Below, piece after piece: positions 25,664-33,586 of a stretch of DNA of 64,000 bases (position 1 is the stretch's first letter; each line of letters opens with the position of its first letter). The DNA is from Chloroflexota bacterium (GTDB lineage: Bacteria > Chloroflexota > UBA11872), in the NCBI GenBank assembly GCA_022826485.1, contig JAJDUU010000016.1:62001-126000 (forward strand), read 5' to 3'. A program made the position numbers and the translations under genes. The notes beneath the pieces were generated by a model. The model was not told the DNA's origin and searched no databases. It worked only from the letters and a program-made list of their open reading frames with translations.

Positions 25664-26926
25664 GTGGCTGCCAGAGCAACCAACGTTCGCCGCTTGCCGG
25701 GTCCGATTCTGGCCCTGATCGCGTCCCTCATTTTCGTTGCCATGACGCTGCTGATCCTTCGGGTCGCGCTCAACCCGACCGAAGAGGCGATGCGGGCCAG
25801 CGCCGAGGCGGCGCGACCGCAGCGCGAGGCGGTTCAGGTCCGCACGCGCGCGGCGACAACGACCACGGAGACGGGGGCCGGGTCGGCCGCAAGCGAGGCT
25901 GAGACGAGCGGCCTGCCAGGCGTCGGCGATAGCCTGATATCGATGGACGACCTGACGGTCACGCTACTGGCGGTTGAGGATCTTTCGGAGTTGGCGCAAC
26001 TCGTGGGCGATCCGGTCGACCCCCGCAAGGACTATTTCCGGATCATCACCATCGAGTTCGAAAACAACGGCTCCGACCCGGCCACCGTGCAGAACACCAA
26101 CATCTGGTTGGTGAAGGCGGACGGCTCCCGCATCGTCGTGGATGCGAACTCACTTGACGCGCTTATCAGCGCACCCCCGCTCGCCTTCGAGAGCCGGCCG
26201 CTGTTCCTGGCGGAATCGGTGGCGGTGGACAAGTCGATCGTGGTGTCGGTGACGTTCGACGTCAGGGAAACCGACGAGGTCACGATGATCGACGTCGAGG
26301 GCCTGGAATTCGCCATGCCTGCGGTCAATATCGATGCCGGCGCCGTAGCGGAGGCCGAGGCCACGGCTGAGGCCGCGGCCACTGCCGAGGCCGCACCGGA
26401 AGGCGACGTTCGCGACACCCGTGCCGGGGCCTCGCTGGACACCGCCGTGAACCGTGGCCGGGCGCGCATCGAAGCCGTGGAGCAAATTGCCGAATCGCGC
26501 ACCGGACTTCCCACGGTGGGCGACACGCAGCTTGGCGAGGACGGCCTCGAAGTGACGCTGGAATCGGTGCAGCGGTTCGACCAGCTGACGCAGGTTCACG
26601 GCTCGCCGTTCAGGCCCAAGAACGGCCAGTTCCAGATCGTGACCATCACGTTCAACAACACCAACGACAGCGGAAACATTGTCGTCTCCAAGGCGAACAT
26701 CGTGATGATCGAGCCGGACGGCAATGAAATCGCCGTGGACTCGCCGGGCGTCAACGCGCTTATCGGCATGGCGACGACGGCAACGGAAGGCCGACCGCTG
26801 TTCCTGGTCGAGAGCGTGCCAAATGGCAAGACGGCCACGGTCGCCGTGGTGTTCGACGTCGATCCGGCCTTGCTCGACTTGCTCATCGACATCGAGGGCT
26901 TCCAGTTCGAGGTCCCCAACCCCTAG
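25664..26926 (+). CDS. Membrane-anchored protein with two DUF4352-like beta domains
   Basis: A 420-residue protein beginning with GTG 25664; a TAGGAG lies 8 bases before it. One hydrophobic segment (LALIASLIFVAMTLLILRVA, about 15-34) anchors it, with the rest outside. Two related beta domains follow: GDSLISMDDLTVTLLAVEDL (about 87) to FAMP, and GDTQLGEDGLEVTLESVQRF (about 285) to the end. Each carries DYFRIITIEFENNGS- or GQFQIVTITFNNTNDS-like immunoglobulin strands and a RPLFLxESVxxxKxxxVxVxFDV block. The linker (about 215-260) is Ala/Glu-rich and probably extended. It resembles telomere-binding-like DUF4352 lipoprotein domains. Function unknown. Confidence 0.8.
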   Translation: MAARATNVRRLPGPILALIASLIFVAMTLLILRVALNPTEEAMRASAEAARPQREAVQVRTRAATTTTETGAGSAASEAETSGLPGVGDSLISMDDLTVTLLAVEDLSELAQLVGDPVDPRKDYFRIITIEFENNGSDPATVQNTNIWLVKADGSRIVVDANSLDALISAPPLAFESRPLFLAESVAVDKSIVVSVTFDVRETDEVTMIDVEGLEFAMPAVNIDAGAVAEAEATAEAAATAEAAPEGDVRDTRAGASLDTAVNRGRARIEAVEQIAESRTGLPTVGDTQLGEDGLEVTLESVQRFDQLTQVHGSPFRPKNGQFQIVTITFNNTNDSGNIVVSKANIVMIEPDGNEIAVDSPGVNALIGMATTATEGRPLFLVESVPNGKTATVAVVFDVDPALLDLLIDIEGFQFEVPNP

Positions 26927-26950
26927 GCGCCTCGGCGCGGTCGCCGGCGA

Positions 26951-27528
26951 GTGGGCGGGGTGACGAGGCCGTCGGGCGGGCGTGAGTTTCCGCGCGTGAT
27001 CCGCACGCAGCGGCTCGCGCTGCGGCCGTTCACGCTGGCGGACGTGGACGCCGTGCTGGGGTATGAGTCAGACGCGGCCTACGGGAAGTTCCTCGGCGTG
27101 CCGCGGCCATACCGGCGACGGGATGCCGAGCGCAGCGTTGCGTCGCGGATGCTCTGCGACTGGTCGCGGTCGGCCATGTGGGCCGTGGACCCGAGGGCGA
27201 CGCCATCGGGCACGTGGGCATGACCCTGTACGCCGGTCACGGGCGCGTCGATCTCTACTACGGCCTCGCGCCGGCGCGCTGGGGCATGGGCTACATGACG
27301 GAGGCCGTGCGAGCCGCCATCGATGCCGCCTTCACGGCGCACCGGGGCGTCAACCGCGTGCAGGCCGACGCCAATCCCGAGAATCCGGCCTCGCTGCGGG
27401 TGATGCAGAAGGCCGGAATGACCGCCGAGGGGCTGCTGCGCCAATACGTCGTCATGCACGGCGCGGCCACCGACCAGGTCATGTGCAGCATCCTGCGCCG
27501 CGAGTGGGAGGCTGCGCGCGAGCGCTAG
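26951..27528 (+). pseudogene. GNAT-family N-acetyltransferase, apparently frameshifted
   Basis: The first frame (from a GTG near 26951) reads RTQRLALRPFTLADVDAVLG and continues SRSAMWAVDP, a standard GNAT N-terminus, but runs into a stop at 27223. The second frame, offset by two bases (equivalently minus one), continues correctly from about 27185: GPEGDAIGHVGMTLYAGHG, GLAPARWGMGYMTEAV and NPENPASLRVMQKAGM. These are the beta-4/P-loop and C-terminal signatures. The join is at about 27180-27190. One missing base would restore a GNAT of about 190 residues. It could be an assembly error, a true pseudogene or a recoded gene. No slippery heptamer is seen. Confidence 0.75.
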
Positions 27529-27579
27529 CGCCGCGCCATGCCGGTGCCGGCCCGATTGGACTCACCGCCGGTTTCGCGT

Positions 27580-27993
27580 CTATCGCGGCGAGACCCGACC
27601 GCCGATTTGCTCCAGCACGCGAAGGGTATCGGCCACCGCCCAGGTTTCGACGATGCGACCGTCCACGACGCGTCGGATGGCGATGACCTCGCCGCAGACC
27701 GTTTGCCCCGTGGCCGGTATGCCCTGGTAGGCGCCCCGGTGGGTGCCGCGCCAGGTGGCGTGCGTGGTGACGAACTCGCCATCCTCGAGATGCCGCTCGA
27801 TGGTCCAGCGAAGATCGGGAAACGCCTCCAAGCGATCGCGATGAACGGCCTTGATCGCGGCCGGCGTCACGCTCGCACCGGCGCGGTGGACGAGGCCGTC
27901 CGGATCGTGCAGCTCGTCGAAGACTCCCCAGTTGCGCCCATTGAACGCCTCATCGGCCAGGCGCTGCACGATGGCCGCGTTGCGGCCGGTCAC
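27580..27993 (-). CDS. SnoaL-like (NTF2-fold) protein
   Basis: A 137-residue protein with the pattern NAAIVQRLADEAFNGRNW, then HRDRLEAFPDLRWTIERHL and a C-terminal VVDGRIVETWAVAD. This is an ester-cyclase / SnoaL-like NTF2 fold, with an enclosed cavity that may bind or cyclise a small molecule, or act as a steroid-isomerase-like domain. It is last in a minus-strand group: its ATG is 3 bases after the SDR stop. A role in the same pathway as the SDR is likely by context only. Confidence 0.85.
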   Translation of the reverse strand: MTGRNAAIVQRLADEAFNGRNWGVFDELHDPDGLVHRAGASVTPAAIKAVHRDRLEAFPDLRWTIERHLEDGEFVTTHATWRGTHRGAYQGIPATGQTVCGEVIAIRRVVDGRIVETWAVADTLRVLEQIGGRVSPR

Positions 27994-27996
27994 GGG

Positions 27997-28767
27997 CTAG
28001 TCATCCTCGGGCATGAAGCCGGCGTTGATGAATCCACCGTCGATGGTGATGGCGGTGCCGCTGATGTAGGTCGATCCGTCGCCGCAGAGAAACACCGTGA
28101 GGTCCGCGATCTCCTCCGGCACGGCCTCACGCTTCATGGGGAAGCGTCGAATGCGCTGATCGCGCAGCTCCGGGCGGCGCCGGTAGATCTCCTGCACCAT
28201 CGGCGTTTGCGTCACGCCGGGACAGATGGCGTTGACATTGATGTCGTAGGGCGCCCATTCGATGGAGAGCATCTGCGCCAGGGCGATCAACCCCGCCTTG
28301 GCGGGACTGTAGGCCCCGCGGTCGGGCACCGGAACCATGGCTCCGACCGACGAGATCAGCACCACGCGGCCGCCCTCGCCCTGGCGCACCAGCTGCCGGC
28401 CAATGGCCTGGCAGAGCAGGAATCCGCCGGTGAGATGGGTGTCGAGGACCGAGCGCCAGTCCTCCTCCGCCAGCTCGAGCAGCGGGGCGATGGCGGTGTT
28501 GCCCGCGCCGTGGACGAGAAAGTCGCAGCGGCCGAAGTGGTCGACGACCTCGTCGACGGCCTGCTGAACCGAGGCGCCCGAGGCGGAATCGAGGTCCACC
28601 GGCAGGGCCCGACCGCCGCTCTCCTCGATCTCGTTCGTGAGCGCCTCGCTCCGGCCGCGGTCGATGTCGGCGATCGCGACGGCGGCGCCCTCGCGAACGA
28701 AGCGACGGCAGATCGCAGCGCCCAAGCCGCCCGCGCCGCCGCTCACAAATGCCACCTTGCCCGTCAT
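27997..28767 (-). CDS. Short-chain dehydrogenase/reductase (SDR)
   Basis: A 256-residue classical SDR. The dinucleotide loop GGAGGLG is at about 10-16. The catalytic Ser140 (ISSVGAM) and YxxxK Tyr153/Lys157 (YSPAKAG) are in place, and an Asp in ADIDRGRS near residue 35 hints at NAD+ preference. A clear GAAGGGG Shine-Dalgarno precedes the ATG. It oxidises or reduces a ketone/secondary alcohol; the late ITIDGGFINAG is a common SDR tail. It is followed by a SnoaL-like gene. Confidence 0.9.
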   Translation of the reverse strand: MTGKVAFVSGGAGGLGAAICRRFVREGAAVAIADIDRGRSEALTNEIEESGGRALPVDLDSASGASVQQAVDEVVDHFGRCDFLVHGAGNTAIAPLLELAEEDWRSVLDTHLTGGFLLCQAIGRQLVRQGEGGRVVLISSVGAMVPVPDRGAYSPAKAGLIALAQMLSIEWAPYDINVNAICPGVTQTPMVQEIYRRRPELRDQRIRRFPMKREAVPEEIADLTVFLCGDGSTYISGTAITIDGGFINAGFMPEDD

Positions 28768-28896
28768 CGTGGTGCCCCTTCTCGTATTGGCCGCTCGAGG
28801 CGCGGCCGGTCAGCCGGAGCGCCAGGGACCAACATTGCGCCGCAGCCTATCGCTAAGCGGTGCGCCGGTGCGAAACCTCGGACATCGGCGACCGGA

Positions 28897-29679
28897 TCAC
28901 GAGCGCTGCATGAAGTCGGCGATCATCTGCGCGACCTCGCGCGGGCACTCCAGCGGCAGCGAGTGCGAGGCGCCCGCCAGCCACCGAAGCTCGATGTTGT
29001 CGCGCCGCGGGATGTGCAGCTGCTCGTGCGTCGCCGGCTGGCGTCCGCGGTCGCCATAGAGCTCGAGGATCGGCAGGTCGGTGTGCTGCAGGACGTCGAA
29101 CCCGTCCCAGGTTCTCCAGATCGCGGCGAATTCGTGCCGTTGCCGGTCGGTCCAGCGGTGCAAGACCTCCTGGCGCAGTGCCTCGCGCTCCGCCACTTGG
29201 ACATCCGACAGCGTGCTCATGGTGTCGTCATTGAAGGCATCGTGCTGCGCATGGTGGTTGGTCCAACCCTCGATCGAAATCACGCCGTGCAGGGCCTCGG
29301 GGCGCACGCGCGCGATTTCCAGCGCGATCATGCCGCCGATGCTGTGACCGCCGACGAAGCACGGGCGCAGCTTCAGGCAGTCCAGGACGTGCAGCACGTC
29401 CTCGGCGAACGACTCGATCGATCCGTCGACCGGCGGCGGCCAGCTGCCACCGTGTCCCCGGAGATCGACGACGACCACGTGCAGCGCCGGGTCCAGGTGC
29501 TCGACGATGCCCTTGAGCGCACCGGCGGCGTTGAAGCTGCCGGGAATCAGGGCCAGCGGCGGCGACCGGCCGTCGCGAACGTGGTACGCGATGGTGGCGC
29601 CGGGAACGTCGATCACGTGCTCGGCAAACCTGGATCCCAGGCCCGCTCCCAAACCGGGCGCGGCCGAGTCTGGCTTCAC
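28897..29679 (-). CDS. Alpha/beta hydrolase
   Basis: A 260-residue alpha/beta-hydrolase. The nucleophile elbow GHSIGG puts Ser at 113; the acid is in the ELYGDRG stretch (about 208) and the His in GASHSLPL (about 237), completing a Ser-Asp-His triad. The oxyanion-side GSFNAAG follows the first strand. Its ATG overlaps the upstream sialidase-like gene's stop by 4 bases (ATGA), so the two are translationally coupled. Substrate may be an ester or thioester; there is no lid domain of note. Confidence 0.9.
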   Translation of the reverse strand: MKPDSAAPGLGAGLGSRFAEHVIDVPGATIAYHVRDGRSPPLALIPGSFNAAGALKGIVEHLDPALHVVVVDLRGHGGSWPPPVDGSIESFAEDVLHVLDCLKLRPCFVGGHSIGGMIALEIARVRPEALHGVISIEGWTNHHAQHDAFNDDTMSTLSDVQVAEREALRQEVLHRWTDRQRHEFAAIWRTWDGFDVLQHTDLPILELYGDRGRQPATHEQLHIPRRDNIELRWLAGASHSLPLECPREVAQMIADFMQRS

Positions 29680-30824
29680 GAAGCCGATGCCTGCCGCGGA
29701 TGGCGCAGGCCGTCGAGATCGGCCAGCCGCACCCGCAGCACCTCCACCGTCTGCTTGCCGCCGGCGAAGGCAATGAACAGATGCCCGTCGTGCTCGATGA
29801 CGTGGGGGTAGTCCACCCAGCGCCCGCCCACCAGATAGGCCATCGTGTGGAAGACCAGGCCGTCATCGCTGATCGAAATCGCCAGCGGGTCGCGCTTCGC
29901 GGGATTGGGGTTCGAAACCAGCACGTAGCGACCGTCGGCCAGCCGCAGGCCGCTGAACTTGGACGTGGCGTCAGGGAAGTTCGTCCGCACCGGGCGGCTC
30001 CAGGTGCGACCGCTGTCCGTTGATACCGAGCGATAGAGGAAACCACTGCGGCGACCGTCCCGAAACAGCGCCGCCAACCGCCCGTCGGGCAGCGCCCACC
30101 AATGCGGCTCCTCCGCCGAGAGCTCGGTGCTGGAACCCAGCACTGGAACCGACGTCCACCGATCGATCGCCTCCACGCCGCCGACCAGGAAGTCGACACC
30201 GATGTCGCGATAGTTGTGGCGACGCCGGGACATCAGCCATTTACCGTTGGGGAGTTTCTCCGGTGGGAAGTTGTTGATGGCGTCGCGGCAGACGACGCCC
30301 AGGGGCGCCCACGAGTCATCGGTCGGGTCCAGCCGGAACGCGTGCAGCGCCAGGCTCGGACCGAAGAATCCGGCGGCCTCGTCAAGCGACGCCAGGGCCA
30401 ACAGCTCGCCGTCGCGGCGCCAGAATCCGCGTGAGATATAGCGCAAGCCTCGATCGCTGCGCTGGCCATAGAGCGGGGATGTCGGTCCTGACCCGGGAGG
30501 CTCGGGCGTGAGGAATCGGGGCGTCGACCAGCGGAGCCCGTCGCGACTTGTGGCGAACTTCACCCGCTGCCCTACGCGGTCTTCGATGCCGGGCCCGTCG
30601 CTCCACATGACCCAGAACTTCCCGTCGTGACGCGCCAGGTAGTTGTGCTGGTTGACGCCGCCGCGGTCGCGGTCGAGGTCGCTGCCGTGGCGCGCCTCGG
30701 CGCGCACGTCGCTGACGACGACATGCTCCGACGGCACCCGCGGCAGCGCGGCGAAGTCGATCCGGTGCGGATCGTCCGGCACCCACGGGCCCGCGAGCAT
30801 GCGCGCCGGATCGATTTGCGTCAT
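29676..30824 (-). CDS. BNR/sialidase-like beta-propeller protein, paralog 4 (distant)
   Basis: A 382-residue unsecreted protein with a good Asp-box STDSGRTW at about 275-282, other blades being weaker (ATSRDGLRW, ISDDGLVF). GFWRRDGELLALASLDEAAG and ALPDGRLAALFRDGRRSG are standard glycosidase-propeller blades. It has start/stop overlaps of 4 bases on both sides (with the FAD protein upstream and the hydrolase downstream), so three genes form a tight operon. Distinct from the other three paralogs of this window. Function unknown. Confidence 0.78.
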   Translation of the reverse strand: MTQIDPARMLAGPWVPDDPHRIDFAALPRVPSEHVVVSDVRAEARHGSDLDRDRGGVNQHNYLARHDGKFWVMWSDGPGIEDRVGQRVKFATSRDGLRWSTPRFLTPEPPGSGPTSPLYGQRSDRGLRYISRGFWRRDGELLALASLDEAAGFFGPSLALHAFRLDPTDDSWAPLGVVCRDAINNFPPEKLPNGKWLMSRRRHNYRDIGVDFLVGGVEAIDRWTSVPVLGSSTELSAEEPHWWALPDGRLAALFRDGRRSGFLYRSVSTDSGRTWSRPVRTNFPDATSKFSGLRLADGRYVLVSNPNPAKRDPLAISISDDGLVFHTMAYLVGGRWVDYPHVIEHDGHLFIAFAGGKQTVEVLRVRLADLDGLRHPRQASAS

Positions 30825-32425
30825 GTGCTCAGTGATCGTGGGCGCGTCACAACCTGACCCTCGGCGGACAGGAGGCGTTGCAGCTCACCCACCGGGACGC
30901 GCCGCGGCGTGACGCCGCGGCGCAGGGCGAGGTGCGCCGCCGTGCCGGCCGCCTGACCCAGCGCCATCCAGGTGGGCTCCATGCGGATCGATGAGTAGGC
31001 CACGTGGGTGGTGGACGCCGCCACTGGGACGATGAGGTTCTCGATTTCCACCGGAATCATGATGCGAAACGGTATCTCGTAAGGCCGCGTGAGCGCGTCC
31101 AGCATGCCCAGATAGCCCTCCAGCACCTGCGTGTCCGTCGGCTGGCGTTTGCGGCACGGAAAGCTGTCGATGGGGAATTCGCCCACCGCGATGGCGTCGT
31201 CGTGCCGTCGCGAGCCGGTGGTCATGTCGTGCTCGGTCAGGGTGTACTCGCCGACGAGACGGCGGCCCTCGCGCACGTAGAGCTGGAAGGGAAAGTGCCC
31301 GTTGTCGGCGAACTCGTCGAGCGGCAGGTGATAGCCGTTGGCGATTCGCCGGTGCTCCGGCGGAATCTGCTCGTCGTTCTGGAGAAACCACAGCAGGCCC
31401 AATGTCAGGTTGCGATGTCGCCGGCGGATGCGCTGCCGGGTCGCATCGTCGCCCTCGACATAGCCGCGGTTCTCCTCCGGAAATGGGAACCCGAGCGGAC
31501 GCGGGTTGACGTTGACGTCGGTCTTTTGGTTGGGGATGTCGGTCACGGAGAGCGCGCGCACGAGCGTGTCGAAGTGGGCGGGGTGGTAGCCGCGCCCGGG
31601 CTTCAGCGTCTTGGGCCCGCTGAGCCGTCCGGCGGCGAGATCGTTGAAATAGCCGGCGTACTCCATGCGGTCGTAGCCGGCGGGCGGCTCGGTGAGTCGG
31701 TGGGCGTTGGCCGGATTCGTCGTTAGGCACAGCCGGTAGGTGTAGGCCGGCAGCCGGTAGTCGGCGGCGCCCGTCGTGCCCGGCAGAAAGACGCCCTCCT
31801 GGTAGTCGAAGTAGACGACGCCGGCGTGCGGTTCTTGGAAGGCGTCGCGCGACTCGCGTCCGAGCCGGTAGTCGGCGCCCGCCGCCGCGTACAGGTCGCC
31901 TTCGTAGGTGGCGTCGACGAATACGCGTCCGTGGATGGTGGACGGGTGTCCGCTGGCTCGATCGACGACGGTAATCGCGGTCACGGCCGGGCCCGAGCGC
32001 TCCACGGACGCCAGCCGCACGCCCCAGAGCACGCTGATCGTCGGCTGTTCGCCGACCATGGCCTCGAAGACTGCTTCGGCCACCGACGGCTCGTAGTAGT
32101 AGCCGGCGTCGCAGAGGCGCACGTGATCCGAGTTCGCACCGTGGCGGGCCACGTAGGCCGCCAGCACTCGCTCCGTGAACTCTCGAAACAGGCCGCCGAT
32201 GAGATCGCGATGCTCGATGTCGCTCTTGCCCAGACCGCTGGCCGCCATGCCGCCGATGTGCCGGTGATACTCGATCAGCAGGACCGACCGTCCCAGGCGC
32301 GCGGCGGCGACGGCCGCGGCAGTGCCGCCTGGCGTCGCCCCGAGCACGACGACGTCGGCTTGCTGCGCGGCGTAGGCGGGCGCCTGGCCGGCGCCGGTTG
32401 GATCGCGATCATGGCGTGGGGGCAT
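30821..32425 (-). CDS. FAD-dependent oxidoreductase (FAD_oxidored family)
   Basis: A 534-residue flavoprotein. The ADP-binding loop is GATPGG (about 29-34, VVVLGATPGGTAAAVAAARL), and a second signature (VFVDATYEGDLYAAAGADY, about 168-186) is the typical DA(T)YEGDL signature of the family. The C-terminal FRIMIPVEIENLIVPVAASTTHVAYSS is the substrate-end of the fold. Members are often associated with sugar or glycoside catabolism. It begins an operon with the sialidase-like and hydrolase genes. The metal ABC permease gene stops 51 bases upstream on the same strand, without a clear terminator between. Confidence 0.87.
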   Translation of the reverse strand: MPPRHDRDPTGAGQAPAYAAQQADVVVLGATPGGTAAAVAAARLGRSVLLIEYHRHIGGMAASGLGKSDIEHRDLIGGLFREFTERVLAAYVARHGANSDHVRLCDAGYYYEPSVAEAVFEAMVGEQPTISVLWGVRLASVERSGPAVTAITVVDRASGHPSTIHGRVFVDATYEGDLYAAAGADYRLGRESRDAFQEPHAGVVYFDYQEGVFLPGTTGAADYRLPAYTYRLCLTTNPANAHRLTEPPAGYDRMEYAGYFNDLAAGRLSGPKTLKPGRGYHPAHFDTLVRALSVTDIPNQKTDVNVNPRPLGFPFPEENRGYVEGDDATRQRIRRRHRNLTLGLLWFLQNDEQIPPEHRRIANGYHLPLDEFADNGHFPFQLYVREGRRLVGEYTLTEHDMTTGSRRHDDAIAVGEFPIDSFPCRKRQPTDTQVLEGYLGMLDALTRPYEIPFRIMIPVEIENLIVPVAASTTHVAYSSIRMEPTWMALGQAAGTAAHLALRRGVTPRRVPVGELQRLLSAEGQVVTRPRSLST

Positions 32426-32476
32426 GGCTGAATGGCGGCGCGGCGTGCTGCTCGTCGGCTAAGGGAAGGGTACGCG

Positions 32477-33586
32477 CTACGCGACGGACGCAAGGCGCGC
32501 GGCGTTGCGCCCGGATTCGGTCAGATACAGGCGATCCGCATCGTGCGTGACCAGCCCGCGCTCCGCGGCCGACTGCACCACGCGTTGGGCGAATTCGGGC
32601 TGCCAGCGCATGTGCCGCTGCATGTGGTCGATGCGGCTCTCGGCGGCGGCTGCCGGCGTGCCCTCATGGGTCGCCAGGTGAATCAACAGCATCTGCCGGG
32701 CAAACGCCCAGCGCTGGCGTCGACGGCGACGACCCGTCACCAGCAGGCCGCGCTCGGGCGCCAGCAGCAACGCGGCCGCGAACGCCACGCCGACGACGGT
32801 GGCCATGGCGCCGGCGATGTTGGCGTCGAGCGCACGCGCGAGCCAGTAGCCGCCGATGGCGCAGGCGGCCCCAATGACCACGCTGAGCCCCAGCATGCGC
32901 GGCAGTCGATCGGTCAGCAGGTGCGCGGCCGCGGGTGGTCCGATCATCAGCGCCACCACCAGGATGCTGCCCACCGCGTCGAACGCGCCCACCGCGGTCA
33001 CCGACACCATGCCCATCAATCCGTAGTGGATCAACGCCGGCGAGAATCCGAGGGCCGTCGCCAGCCCGGCGTCGAAAGTGGCGAGCTTGAGCTCCTTGTA
33101 GAACACGCCGCCGACGATCACGTTGATGAGCAGGATGCCGCCCATGACCCAGAGCGCCACGGGTCCGAGATCGACGCCAAACGGGGCGAAGCGGTTGAAC
33201 GGGGCAAACGCAAGCTCTCCCAGCAGCACGGCGTCGCTGTCCAGATGGACGTCACCCGCGGCAGCCGAGATCAGAATCACCGCAATGGAAAAGAGGGCCG
33301 GAAACACCAGCCCAATCGCCGTGTCCTCGCGAACCAGCCCCGTCCGGTTGACCATCTCCACCAGGACGACCGTCGCCAACCCGACAACGGCGGCGCCGCC
33401 GATCAGCAGCGGCGACCGCAGATCCGCGACGACGAAGAACGCCAGCACGATGCCCAGCAGGACCGGGTGGCTGATGGCGTCGCTCATCATGGACATGCGC
33501 CGCAGCATCAGGAAGGCGCCGGGAATCGCGCACGCCGCGGCCACGACGACGGCGACGATCTGGACCTCGAGCTGCGCGGGAGTCAC
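32477..33586 (-). CDS. Metal ABC transporter permease 2 with C-terminal winged-helix-like tail
   Basis: A 369-residue ABC-3-family permease from a GTG that overlaps the upstream permease stop (GTGA). Eight or nine hydrophobic segments occupy residues 5-280, with the family's MMSDAISHPVLLGIVLAF and FGPPA/IGPPAAAHLL stretches. After an Arg-rich linker (RRRRR) the last about 75 residues form a soluble domain (WAFARQMLLIHLATHEGTPA, RVVQSAAERGLVTHD, LYLTESGRNAARL) that matches a winged-helix/DtxR-like DNA-binding pattern (helix-turn-helix then LTESG wing). The first permease has a similar tail. Together they import a transition metal, likely Zn2+ or Mn2+. The tail could regulate the operon. Confidence 0.87.
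   Translation of the reverse strand: MTPAQLEVQIVAVVVAAACAIPGAFLMLRRMSMMSDAISHPVLLGIVLAFFVVADLRSPLLIGGAAVVGLATVVLVEMVNRTGLVREDTAIGLVFPALFSIAVILISAAAGDVHLDSDAVLLGELAFAPFNRFAPFGVDLGPVALWVMGGILLINVIVGGVFYKELKLATFDAGLATALGFSPALIHYGLMGMVSVTAVGAFDAVGSILVVALMIGPPAAAHLLTDRLPRMLGLSVVIGAACAIGGYWLARALDANIAGAMATVVGVAFAAALLLAPERGLLVTGRRRRRQRWAFARQMLLIHLATHEGTPAAAAESRIDHMQRHMRWQPEFAQRVVQSAAERGLVTHDADRLYLTESGRNAARLASVA

Noticed and set aside
27170-27200. Programmed frameshift in the GNAT gene
   Set aside because: No slippery heptamer, internal Shine-Dalgarno or pseudoknot is evident; error or decay is simpler.
27538-29811. A very long plus-strand open frame (about 757 codons) across the SnoaL, SDR and hydrolase genes
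   Set aside because: It is antisense to three genes with clear family motifs on the minus strand, and its composition (His/Arg/Gln/Val-rich) is typical of shadows in high-G+C DNA.
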